A DNA stretch of 64,000 nucleotides, from assembly GCA_034509735.1 (NCBI GenBank), contig JACGWO010000008.1, forward strand, positions 17,743,864 through 17,807,863. Reading direction: 5' to 3'. A program made the translations under genes and the position numbers. Origin of the DNA: Sesamum alatum. Taxonomy: Eukaryota; Streptophyta; Magnoliopsida; Lamiales; Pedaliaceae. The notes below the pieces were generated by a model. The model searched no databases, was not told the DNA's origin, and saw only the letters and a program-made list of their open reading frames with translations. Shown one piece after another: positions 1 to 10,846 of this stretch (position 1 is the first letter of the stretch; the number at the start of each line of letters is the position of its first letter).

Positions 1-54
1 GAATGGTTCTCAGAACAGCCAATACCATTGACTTTCTGGTCACCTATTCTAACA
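1..54 (-). mobile_element. 5' terminus of a copia LTR cut by the window edge
   Basis: Read on the minus strand from position 54, the sequence begins TGTTAGAATAGGTGACC, the invariant LTR start of the copia lineage in this window. It then diverges from the other copies after about 30 bases. It interrupts the gag of M1 in mid-codon, so another element or solo LTR entered M1 here. Its other end and the second target duplication lie outside the window. Bases 55-59 (TCGTA) are the predicted duplication. Confidence 0.8.
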
Positions 55-635
55 TCGTATTGGACCAGCATGTTGATCAACTCATGAATAGACTTCTCAA
101 GTCCATTCATGTTGTAGTTTACAACAAACGGGTCATAGGATGGAGGAAGCGACTGGAGGATCACGTCAAGGTACGTGTCATTGTTAAGCCCAGCTTTAAG
201 GTCCTCGAGTTTCTCCACTAGGGAGAGCATCTTGACCCCATGACTCTGTACAGACGCTCCTTCAGCGAGCTTGGTGCCAAAGAATGACTTTGTGGCGGCA
301 TATCTAATATTCCTATCCGGAACCGCATAAACCTCGTTCATGCGGAGCATTATGGCGGAGACGTTGTCCAGCCTCTCATACTGCTTCTGGATGTTGTCAG
401 ACATCGAAGCCAGTATGATACTGCGTACTTTCCGGTTGTCCTCATGCCATTTCTCGAACGTCAAACGTTCTTCAGGCGTGGACCCCTCCGGTAAGTCGCT
501 CGGTGGCGGCTCGTCCAAGACGTAGCCTTGGTTCTCGAAACCGAGGACAATCCTCAGGTTTCTCAGCCAGTCCGAGTAGTTCGTTCCGTTGAATTTGTTA
601 GTCTCAAGAATCATGGTTAACGGGTTCTTAGACAT
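55..635 (-). pseudogene. gag: Ty1/copia Gag, N-terminal 193 codons (element M1)
   Basis: This is the capsid-type Gag of a plant copia retrotransposon. The ATG at 635 starts MSKNPLTMIL, followed by the NYSDWLRNLR motif of copia-type gag polypeptides (UBN2-like family). I translated the whole stretch by hand and found no stop or frameshift up to position 55, where an LTR is inserted. In contrast, the P1 copy has a nonsense codon at codon 58, where M1 reads Leu. The start is supported by the same ATG context in P1 and D. The zinc knuckle, protease and pol of M1 would lie beyond the left edge. It is broken by the insertion but otherwise the best-preserved Gag N-terminus in the window. Confidence 0.88.
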
Positions 636-2221
636 ATCTACATTATTAAAAAATGTAAAGCAGAAATTAGCAAATGATGGTAATATTATTGTTCAAGTTG
701 AAGACTTGGTCTTTTAGTCTTTAACACTCCCACTATTTATACGAATGTCCGCCACTCTCAAGCGGAGTTTCGGAAAACCATTTCCTAGTGGGCTTGGGAT
801 CCACAAGCGTAATCTCCATGCCCCGCTTTTACGATTCACATGAAGAAGACCTTGTGAGAGATATCCAATATCATTCTCATCCAATGAGATTCCCAAGATA
901 TTTTGCCTCACCTATTCACATGGTCCCGAGGACTCCAAGCGAACCATGTTACTCAGTGTTGGGCCCGACCCATCAACCAAATCATGCCTCGAACTGTCGC
1001 CCCCCACGACTCGTGAGACAGGGAAACAGTGAGCGCAGTCTTTTTGTTCACAACAATAGTGCAGCTTTCCCCTATTCCAAGTGTGCCACGACTCGTGAGA
1101 CCACACTTGGGTAGTGGTAGCTTCCTCACCACATTGCTGTGGATGGAAGGCTCGGACAGACCAAAATACCATTTTTGATCCAAGTTCGTTCTGGGCCTAA
1201 TATTTAATTTGGTCCAACCAAATGAGAGTTCAAGTGTGACCGAGACCTCATCACATTATGGTGTTTTAGCATGCATAAATATCCAATATTTAAAGCGATA
1301 AATAAATACGCCGCATGCAGAAAACATAGCATACCCCTGTTAGGATGATCACAAGCCCAACCTATGCGACCCACTGAGCCCGCAGTGAGTCTATGGTCTG
1401 TCTAGGGTGGTCCTAAATTATTACAATAATAATAAACCCATTGTCATTCCAATGGGCCTTGAAGTGCTTCTTGTTTCACGCCTTGATGCTCCTCCTTGGG
1501 GTCTCCGACTCCAATTGCTTGTTAAAATTGAAACCTCACCAATCCTATCTACTCTCATTACAACTGAAAGTAATACATCGGTAATAAAGAAAACAAGCCT
1601 TAACATCATGAGGCTGAAAATACGGGAGATGATAGTCCCAAAAACAAGAGGCACGCAGGCCCCACCCAACAGAAAATAAATAAACATTCATTCATCCATA
1701 CACAAGGTCTAGGGCTTTGTGATTATCCCATGTTGACTCCATCAACTCACATATAACATAATTATTCCAAATAATCATGCAATAAAACCAATAGATATTC
1801 CAAATATCCAAGTGATGTCCAACATCATAAAAGCATAAACATATAAATAATATGCAAAATTCAAATTTCAAATTTAATGGACATTTTACACAATGCATCC
1901 AATGCATGTATTAATCCCAAATTAATTAAGCAAATTTAATTCAAGGAATAATCCAATTATCCCAAAATCAAAAATGCAAAATTAACATATTTTCAGAATA
2001 TCGTGCAGAAAAATACAGAAAATCAATTTTTCCGGAAAAAGTCGAAAAAACGGCACAAAACGGCCCAGCCGTTGTGCTGGCCGGCCGGCCGCGCGCGCGC
2101 GCGCGCTGGCCCTCGGCCAGCAGCGGCCGGCTGCGCACAGCACGCGCGCGGCTGTGCGCAGCGTCCGCGCGCATGGCGCGCGCGCAGGCGCCCGCCTGCG
2201 CGCGGCCACTGCCGGCCCGAC

Positions 2222-2258
<37 letters not shown>

Positions 2259-2478
2259 AGAACTGTTTCAGCACAATAACATTAATATTATTCTGAAAAT
2301 AAGCATGCAATTTTAGATCCAATCTAACAAAATTAAGCATGCCAAAAGTCCATTAAATCCAAACAATTGAATCATCATATTATTCATATATTTATGTAAT
2401 CTAACATGCCAATAAGGCCATTTAAAAGCAATTAGATCATGCCAAACACATAGATCTATGCCCCTTACATCGAACCGG
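636..2478 (-). other. 5' leader of copia element M1
   Basis: This non-coding leader lies between the primer site and the gag ATG, about 1.84 kb on the minus strand. Reading from the primer site it holds a (TA)n tract (2226-2255), a CpG-rich GCGCGC tract (about 2085-2222), an AT-rich part, a block around 1326-1402 shared with D and P1, and two short palindromes (1005-1017 and 1087-1099). A pyrimidine-rich stretch and TAG (638-640) lie directly before the gag ATG and form a predicted 3' splice site. Short open frames here are not conserved as proteins. Confidence 0.75.
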
Positions 2479-2490
2479 GCTCTGATACCA
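2479..2490 (-). promoter_or_regulatory. Primer binding site of M1 (initiator tRNA-Met)
   Basis: The minus strand reads TGGTATCAGAGC, the 12-base complement of the 3' end of plant initiator tRNA-Met. It lies two bases inside the LTR end (CA at 2493-2494 on the minus strand) and marks the 5' LTR of a minus-oriented element. It is intact, unlike the site in P1. Confidence 0.95.
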
Positions 2491-4431
2491 CTTGAAGGAC
2501 AAGCGGATCCGCCCGGGAGCGCGAGCGGAAGCGAGAAAGGCGAGAAATTGCGTAAATTTAAATCAAATTCAAAATACGCGAATCCCAAGGGGTATACCGT
2601 TGGGTGCTCAACCGGGCGTTCGATGTAGGATGTGTAAATATTAAAACATATATTTAAACACATAGGGCATAGAGATACAATTGAAATCAATCAAAGCGTA
2701 ATAAACCGTTACCTTTGATTGTTTAGCGTATGCTCCCGGCTACTAGCGTTGTTCCTTCTCCGGAATGCTCACGAAATCCAAACGTATGGATTCTCCAAAG
2801 GTGATCCACACCACACCGGAAGAAACACACGTTCTTCTTGCTAGAAAAGAACGGGTTTAGGAAGGAATCGGTTTAAGAGAAGAACACTATGAATTAGTGT
2901 TCTCTTAAACTTACTTTGTTCTTCTTCTTGATTCAAAATCAAGTGAAGAACACAAGTGTAAGAGAGGGAGGGAGCACAAATATTTGAGAGAGAGGAGAGG
3001 ATTTTTGTCTTCTCTTTTTCCTAGAAAAAGATTAATAATGAATCACTTATGATTGGTGTTGTATATTCTCATATATATACATAATTAATGTGATTATTGG
3101 AATGTGACTAGGTTCATCCAAGGATGTCTAGATTCATTCCAATCAATCACCATCAATTCTTCAATCAAGCCTACCAAAATTTATGGTATGATCAAATCAT
3201 ACCAAAAGGGAAGAGCTTGATTGGAGTTCATTTGTCTCTTTCCAAAAGAGATAAGTCAACATACCACCTAGCATGAAACATGGCTGGTTTTGCTTCCTCC
3301 AAGGGAGCATGTCGGCCATGTTTAATTAAGGGAAGAAGTCCAACTTCTTCCTATTCCAAAATAGGAATTATTTCTCCTCTCGGGTATAATTTAACGGACC
3401 GGGTTTTATCGTAATCCAATTACGACGAACCCAACATTAAATCCAATTTAATGTCCATTTAAATTATTCCCGTTGATCTTTTAATTCAATTAAAAGATCC
3501 AACGTCTCAACGTTTCAACTTTCCATATTTAATCGAAAATCCAATATACCGATTAAACGAAAGCCCGATACAATATCGGCCCGTCCATCTAATGGACTTT
3601 CCCTTAAGTAATCCAATTACTTATTTTATCCTTCGAGATTGACTCCAAGTCAATCTCTCCACCTCCTCGGTGATTTGTGTGTGACCCTTTAGGTTCACCC
3701 TCAGCTAGACTTGGGCCCGTGTCCCACAAGGGCCCGTTACCATGGGTGGCCGTCTAGCAACGGTCCATGGCACTAGAGACTAGGTGAATTGGCGTGAACA
3801 TTTAGGCGCCGATTCCGTACAGGTACGATCCTTCCGTCTACCGTCTCCCGGCCTTAGTCTAGGGTATGGAATTGGGCGTCGGTTCCCATCCTTGACTAGG
3901 CATCTATGCTTAATACTCGAGACCACGTATGCTTCATTGCATCGACACAGGAAACCATTTCCTGTCCGACCAACCACTGTGGCCACAGCTTCAAACAGTA
4001 TGAACGTGTCTCCGAGTGCATAGGAGATACCTCTGTCACATACTGACAGGGGACGGATCCTTTTTTGGAATCCACCGTCCTCGCTACACATTCTGACTGC
4101 ACTGGACAAGGCTTATGATAATCATCTTACAGAATGATTACCTCTCGCCAGATCCAAGATACAGCCGTCCTGTGCACGCGACTGCCATGATCCCTCAAGT
4201 CTGAGGATTACTCCCGTACTATCGGAACCGGGGAAAACCAATCATACCAACCAAGCCTCCAAGGCTTCCATATGATGATCCCCGCGAGTCAGTCCAGTCG
4301 GCTCGACCCCAGTCGACCAACCCATCAAGATCGTGTAGGCGTCCCATGCCTGTCGCCGATGAAACACGGCACTCATCCAATGAACACGACTCTTGACGCA
4401 AGTCTCAATAGGACTCTCGATGCCCTGTCTC

Positions 4432-6660
4432 TGTTAGAATAGGTGACCAGAAAGCCAATAGGTTTGGCGATTTGTAACCTATCTGACAACTTGATGTAAA
4501 TATAATATTATTATGTGATGAATAAGATGAGTGTTCGTCACCAATGGTACCTTCTTTGTTGCGCTCATCTTACATTTGTTAAACCGGTGTTTAACTTATA
4601 TCGCAACAAAGCCCACAGACCATGGATAACAACTCGTGCAGTTGGGCCACGCATTGGATGGTGGTCATGAAACCAACTGATTAAGAGTTGGGTCTGAAAC
4701 GTTCCAAGTTGAGGACCTCGAGACAGGGCATCGAGAGTCCTATTGAGACTTGCGTCAAGAGTCGTGTTCATTGGATGAGTGCCGTGTTTCATCAGCGACA
4801 AGCGTGGGACGCCTACACGATCTTGATGGGTTGGTCGACTGGGGGTCGAGCCGACTGGACTGACTCGCGGGGATCATCATATGGAAGCCTTGGAGGCTTG
4901 GTCGGTATGATTGGATTCCCCGGTTCCGATAGTACGGGAGTAATCCTCAGACTTGAGGAATCATGGCAGTCACGTGCACAGGACGGTTGTATCTTGCATC
5001 TGGCGAGAGGTGATCATTCTGTAAGATGATCATTATAAGCCTTGTCCAGTGCAGTCGGAATGTGTAGCGAGGACGGTGGATTCCAAGAAGAGGATCCGTC
5101 CCCTGTCAGTATATGACAGAGGTATCTCCTATGCACTCGGAGACACGTACATGTTGTTTGAAGCTGTGGCCACAGTGGTTGGTCGAACAGGGAATGGTTT
5201 CCTGTGTCGACGCAATGAAGCATACGTGGTCTCGAGTATTAAGCATAGATGCCTGGTCAAGGATGGGAACCGACGCCCAATTCCATACCCTAGACTAAGG
5301 CCGGGAGACGGTAGACGGAAGGATCGTACCCGTACGGAATCGGCGCCTAAATGTTCACGCCAATTCACCTAGTCTCTAGTGCCATGGACCGTTGCTCGAC
5401 GGCCACCCATGGTAACGGGCCCTTGTGGGACACGGGCCCAAGTCTAGCTGAGGGTGAACCTAAAGGGTCACACACAAATCACCGAGGAGGTTGAGAGATC
5501 GACTTGGAGTCAATCTCGAAGGATAAAATAAGTAATTAGATTACTTAAGGGAAAGTCCATTGGATGGACGGGCCGATATTGTATCGGGCTTTCATTTAAT
5601 CGGTAAATTGGATTTTCGATTAAATATGGAAAGTTGAGATGTTGAGACGTTGGATCTTTTAATTGGATTAAAAGATCAACGGGAATAATTTAAGTGGACA
5701 TTAAATTGGATTTAATATTGGGTTCGTCGTAATTGGATTACGATAAAACCCGGTCCGTTAAATTATACCCGAGAGGAGAAATAATTCCTAATTTTGAATA
5801 GGAAGAAGTTGGACTTCTTCCCTTAATTAAACATAGCCGACATGCTCCCTTGGAGGAAGTAAAATCAGCCATGTTGCATGCTAGGTGGTATGTTGACTTG
5901 TCTCTTTTGGAAAGAGACAAATCAACTCCAATCAAGCTCTTCCCTTTTGGTATGATTTGATCATACCATAAATTTTGGTAGGCTTGATTGACGAATTGAT
6001 GGTGATTGATTGGAATGAATCTAGACATCCTTGGATGAACCTAGACACATTCCAATAATCACATTAATTATGTATATATATTAGAATATACAACACCTAG
6101 CATAAGTGATTCATTATTCATCTTTTTCTAGGAAAAAGAGAAGACAAAAATCCTCTCTTCTCTCTCAAAATTTCGTGCTCCCTCCCTCTCTTACACTTGT
6201 GTTCTTCACTTGATTTTGAATCAAGAAGAAGAACAAAGTAAGTTTAAGAGAACACTAATTCATAGTGTTCTTCTCTTAAACCGATTCCTTCCTAAACCCG
6301 TTCTTTTCTAGCAAGAAGAACGTGTGTTTCTTCCGGTGTGGTGTGGATCACCTTTGGAGAATCCATACGTTTGGATTTCGTGAGCATTCCGGAGAAGGAA
6401 CAACGCTAGTAGCCGGGAGCATACGCTAAACAATCAAAGGTAACGGTTTATTACGCTTTGATTGATTTCAATTGTATATCTATGCCCTATGTGTTTAAAT
6501 ATATGTTTTAATATTTACACATCCTACATCGAACGCCCGGTTGAGCACCCAAGGGTACACCCCTTGGGGTTCGCGTATTTTATATTTGATTTAAATTTAC
6601 GCACTTATCTCGCTTTTCTCGCTTCCACTCGCGCTCCCGGGCGGATCCGCTTGTCCTTCA
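4432..6660 (+). mobile_element. Solo LTR of family A, inverted inside M1's LTR
   Basis: This is a complete 2229-bp LTR, TGTTAGAATAGG to CTTGTCCTTCA, with no internal region on either side. It is flanked by a perfect 5-bp duplication GTCTC (4427-4431 and 6661-6665). The host LTR resumes exactly after the second copy. A full element therefore inserted here and was reduced by LTR-LTR recombination. It carries a TATA box (6073-6080), the U3 hairpin (5382-5412), the CTGTGGCCACAG palindrome (5164-5175) and a donor-like GTAACG at 6440. Open frames within it are not conserved as proteins. Confidence 0.95.
5382..5412 (+). promoter_or_regulatory. Conserved U3 stem-loop (example copy)
   Basis: Two CCATGG hexamers flank an inner pairing of CCGT with CGAC/ACGG, giving a potential hairpin in U3 upstream of the TATA box. 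Copies occur at 3740-3770 (minus), 19809-19839, 11735-11765 (family C) and 44624-44654 (family D), although the LTRs around them have diverged strongly. The role is unknown. It could act as DNA (a protein site) or as RNA near the transcript's 3' end. Confidence 0.6.
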
Positions 6661-6953
6661 GTCTCGAGGTCCTCGACTTGGAACGTTTCAGACCCAACTC
6701 TTAATCAGTTGGTTTCATGACCACCATCCAATGCGTGGCCCAACTGCACGAGTTGTTATCCATGGTCTGTGGGTTTTGTTGCAATATAAGTTAAACACCA
6801 TTTTAACAAATGTAAGATGAGCGCAACAAAGAAGGTACCATTGGTGACGAACACTCATCTTATTCATCACATAATAATATTACATTCACATCAAGTTGTT
6901 GGATAAGTTACAAATTGCCAAACCTATTGGCTTTCTGGTCACCTATTCCAACA

Positions 6954-8534
6954 ACATAGATGTCAGTATATACTCATATATATACATAATTAATGTGATT
7001 ATTGGAATCTGTCTAGATTTATCCAAGGATGTCTAGCGACATCCCAATCAATCATCATTAATTCTTCAATCAAGCCTACCAACTTTTAAGGTATGATCAA
7101 ATCATACCAAAAGGGAAGGGCTTGGTTGGAGTTGATTTGTCCCTTACCAAAAGAGACAAGTCAACTAACAGCTAGCATCAAACATGGCCGATTTTTCTCC
7201 CTCCAAGATGGCAATTTTCAGCCATGCCTATTTAGAAAAGAAGTCCAACTTCTTTCTATTTCAAAATAGGAATTAGTACACCTCTCGGGTCAAAATTCAA
7301 GGACCGAATTTTACCATAATCCATTTACGACAAACCCAAAATTAAATCCAATTTAATATCTACTAAATAATTCATGTTGATCTTTTAATCCAATTAAAAG
7401 ATCCAACATCTCAACTTTTCATATTAATCGTTAAATCCCATTTACCAATTTCTCCAAAATTAACTCCAAGTCAATTTCTCCACCTTCTCGGTGATCTGTG
7501 TGTGACCCATTAGGTTCACCCTCAGCTAGACTTGGGCCCATGTCCCACAAGGGCCCGTTACCATGGGTGGCCGTCTAGCAATGGTCCATGGCACTAGAGA
7601 CTAGGTGAATGTTAGCGTGAACATTTAGGCCCCCATTCCGTACGGGTACGGTCCTTCCGTCTACCGTCTCCCGGCCTTAGTCTAGATTACGGAATTGGGC
7701 ATCGGTTCCCATCCTTGACTAGGCATCTATGCTTAATACTAGAGACTACGCATGCCTCATTGCGTCGACACAAGAAACCATTCCCTGTTCGACCAACCAC
7801 TGTAGCCACAACTTTAAATAGCATGAACGTGTCTCCGAGTGCATAGGAGATACCTCTGTCACATACTGACAGGGGCTGGATCCTCTTCTTGGAACCCACC
7901 GTCCTCTCTACACATTCTAACTGCACTGGAAAAGGCTTATAATGATCATCTTACAGAGTGATCACCTCTCGCCAGATCCAAGATACAACCGTCCTATGCA
8001 CGTGACTCCCATGGTTCCTCAAGTCTGAGGACTACTCCCGTACTATCAGAACCGAGGAAATCCAATCATACCAACCAAGCCTCTAAGGCTTCCATATGAT
8101 GATCCCCACGAGTCAGTCCAGTCGACTCGACCTCAGTCGACCAACCCATCAAGATCATGTAGGCGTCCCACGCCTGTCACAGATAAAATACGGCACTCAT
8201 CCAATGAACACCTCTCTTGATGCAAGTCTCTGTAGGACTCTTGATGCCATGTCTCGAGGTCCTCGACTTGGAACGTTTCAGACCCAACTCTTAATCAGTT
8301 GATTTAATGACCACCATCCAATTCGTGGCCCACATGAGATGTTAATCGTTTTTTGTGGGCTTTGTTGCGATATATGTAATACACCATTTTAGCATATGGA
8401 AAATGAGCCCTACAAAGAGAATACCAAAGGTAACGAATGCTCATTCTATTCATTACATAATATTATATTACATCAAGTTGTCAAATATGTTACAAAACAC
8501 CAAACTATTGACTTTCTGGTCACCTATTCTAACA
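6954..8534 (-). mobile_element. 3' LTR of M2 (family B), truncated by M1
   Basis: The minus strand starts TGTTAGAATAGG at 8534, next to the M2 polypurine tract, and aligns with the M2 5' LTR (15335-17544) until 6954. There M1 was inserted within an ACATA pentamer. The remaining part of this LTR should lie to the left of the window beyond M1. The visible part is 1581 bp. It carries the same U3 landmarks as family A, in more diverged form. Confidence 0.9.
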
Positions 8535-8545
8535 ATCTCCCACTT
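8535..8545 (-). promoter_or_regulatory. Polypurine tract of M2
   Basis: The minus strand reads AAGTGGGAGAT directly before the LTR start, the usual plus-strand primer position. The gag-pol stop codon ends at 8549, so the coding region reaches almost to the tract. It lies between inverted arms at 8545-8559 and 8507-8522. Confidence 0.9.
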
Positions 8546-8546
8546 A

Positions 8547-10846
8547 ACCTAAAGCCAATCACCAATTGTCCTCAAACCCATCTTATCCAAATGCTGAGTA
8601 TGGGCAACTTGCAACACGTGCTTAGTAAGTGCATCTGCTATGTTTTCGGCGGAGCTGACTCGGTCCATCCGAACGTCACCCCTGCTGACCATCTCTCTGA
8701 GCAGATGGAAGCATTTATGAATATGCTTGGATCAGTGACGAGATCTCGGTTCCTTTGCTTGTGCTATAGCCCCGTTGTTATCGTAGATGATAACCACTGG
8801 CTCAGGACGCTAGGCACTACACCTAGCTCTTGGATGTAGCTCTTCATCCAAACCGCCTCCTTAGCAGCTTTCGAAGCTGCTAAATATTCAGACCTTGTGG
8901 TGGAGTCCGCCATGGTAGCCTGGTTGGAACTCTTCCAAGCAACCACGCCACCATTTAGTCTGAACACAGAGCCAGACTGAGACTTGGCATCATCTTCATC
9001 GGACTGACTGGAAGCTAGCATCGCTATAGCCTTCTAGTATCAATTCTCCACCATCGTAGATCAAGAACATTCCTTAGTCCTTTTAAGGTACTTGAGAATA
9101 GTCTTGACCGCACTCCAGTGTGCCTCCCCAGCATACGACTGATATCGACTAGTCACGCTCAAAGCGAAAGCCACATCAAGTCTAGTGCACTGGACAGCGT
9201 ACTGAATGCTGCCTACGGCTGAAGCATAGGGGATGTCCAACATCCACTTAAGCTCCTCATCAGTCTTAGGAGAGTGCTTCTTGGACAACTTAATTCCATA
9301 CCTCATATGAAGGAATCCTCGTTTTGAGTTCTCCATCTTGAATCTCTTCAAGACTTTCTCAATATACGAGGACTGGGCCATTCCTAACATCCTTCTAGAT
9401 CTATCCCTATAGATATTGATGCCAAGGATGTAGGACACATCGCCCATATCCTTCATGAAAATTGTGTTGACAACCAAGATTTAGTGGTTCCCAACATCTT
9501 AGCATCATTCCCAATGAGTAAGATGTCATCCACATAAAGCACTAGAAACGCAACTGAGCTCCCACTGATCTTCTTGTATACACAAGGATCAGACTCGTTC
9601 TTGATGAAATCATATCCCCGTATGACTTCATCAAAACGTATGTTCCAGCTTCGGGAAGCTTGTTTGAGGCCATAGATGGACCTTTGGAGACGGCAAACCT
9701 TCTGCTCTTTTCCAATAGATGTGAAACCTTCTGGTTGATCCATATAGATCTCTTCCTCTACGAAACCATTGAGGAAGGCGGTTTTCATGTCCATCTACCA
9801 TATTTCATAGTCATACCATGCTGCTATGATAATACAGTATCTGAATGGACTTAGCCATTTCTACAAGTGAATAGGTTTCCTCAAAATCGACCCCGGGTCG
9901 CTGAGTGTAACCCTTTACCACAAGTCTAGCCTTGAAGGTTGTAACCTCCCCATTAGCTCCAAGCTTACATTTGTAGACCCATTTACACCCTACGGGTTGT
10001 ACCTATCGAGTCCATTTCGGATTTCATGGCCTCAAGCCACTTATCCGAATCGATGTCCGACATCGCTTCTCTGTACGTCTTTGGATCATTATCCAATTGA
10101 TCGGTCAGGCCCAAGAATGCATACCTATCAGGTGCTTGGAATACTTTGGCCGACCTACGGAGGATGGGAACATTATCAGTGGGAACTACCAGCTCAGATG
10201 TCACTGCCGCCTCATAGGGTACCTCACTCGATTCCTCAAGGAGTACCCCATCGCGTCGATTATCCGATGGAAAACCTTTTTCCAAGAATACTGCGTTTCG
10301 CGAGACAAAATTCTTTTGCTTTGAGGGATCATTGAAATAATAACCCGTAGTTTCTTTCGGATACCCGATAAACCTGCATAAACTAGACCTCGAGTCCAGT
10401 TTATCTCCCACTAATCTCTTGACGTATGCGGGGCAACCCCACACTTTCAAGTATTTGTAGGAGGCAAGCTTGCTATGCCATATCTCATATAGCGTCTGGG
10501 ACATCGTCTTAGATAGCGCCATGTTCAAGACTTTGGCCGTTGTCTCAAGAGCGTATCCCCAGAAGGATAAGGGGAGTTCGGTAAAACTCATCATGGATCG
10601 GACCATGTCCAACAAGGTCTAGTTCCTCCTTTCAGACACACCATTAAGTTGTGGTGTTCCAGGAGGGGTCCACTGGGAGAATCCCATTCTCTTTTAGATA
10701 ATCAATGAATTCACCACTCAAATACTCTCCTCCTCTGTCCGACCGAAGGGCTTTGATCTTTCGACCGGTTTGGTTCTCTACCTCAAGTCTGTATTCCTTA
10801 CACCTTCCAAAAGCTTCAGACTAGTACCTCATCAGGTAAAACATAA
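8547..10846 (-). pseudogene. pol: Copia pol of M2: integrase second half, reverse transcriptase, RNase H
   Basis: The minus strand, read from 10846, gives the second half of the integrase core (second Asp and Glu region, then WGYALETTAK), followed by the linker, reverse transcriptase and RNase H. The RT segment 9453-9794 includes NGFVEEEIYMDQPEGF and GLKQASRSW, and the catalytic YVDD is at 9525-9536. RNase H occupies about 8570-9020, with SDEDDAKSQSGSVFRLNGG visible, and the frame ends GDWL-stop at 8549. Frames are broken by several stops and shifts, for example between 9453 and 9477 and near 9830 and 10620, so it is not functional. It continues at 12797 beyond a solo LTR. Confidence 0.92.

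Larger units (their letters stand above)
2493..6953 (-). mobile_element. 5' LTR of M1 (family A), split by a solo LTR
   Basis: On the minus strand the LTR starts TGTTGGAATAGGTGACC at 6953 and ends CTTGTCCTTCA at 2493, next to the primer site. Removing the nested solo LTR (4432-6660) and one duplicated pentamer leaves about 2227 bp, matching the 2229-bp solo and the 2228-bp LTR of P1. It contains the conserved U3 hairpin (3740-3770) and a donor-like GTAACG at 2712. Its right end abuts ACATA (6954-6958), the expected target duplication within the M2 LTR. Confidence 0.93.

Noticed and set aside
5049..5372. A 107-codon open frame recurring in each family A LTR (also 19476-19799 and 29103-29426)
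   Set aside because: It lies in U3, the opposite strand is equally open, and related LTR families do not keep the frame. It reflects recent duplication of the LTR, not coding selection.
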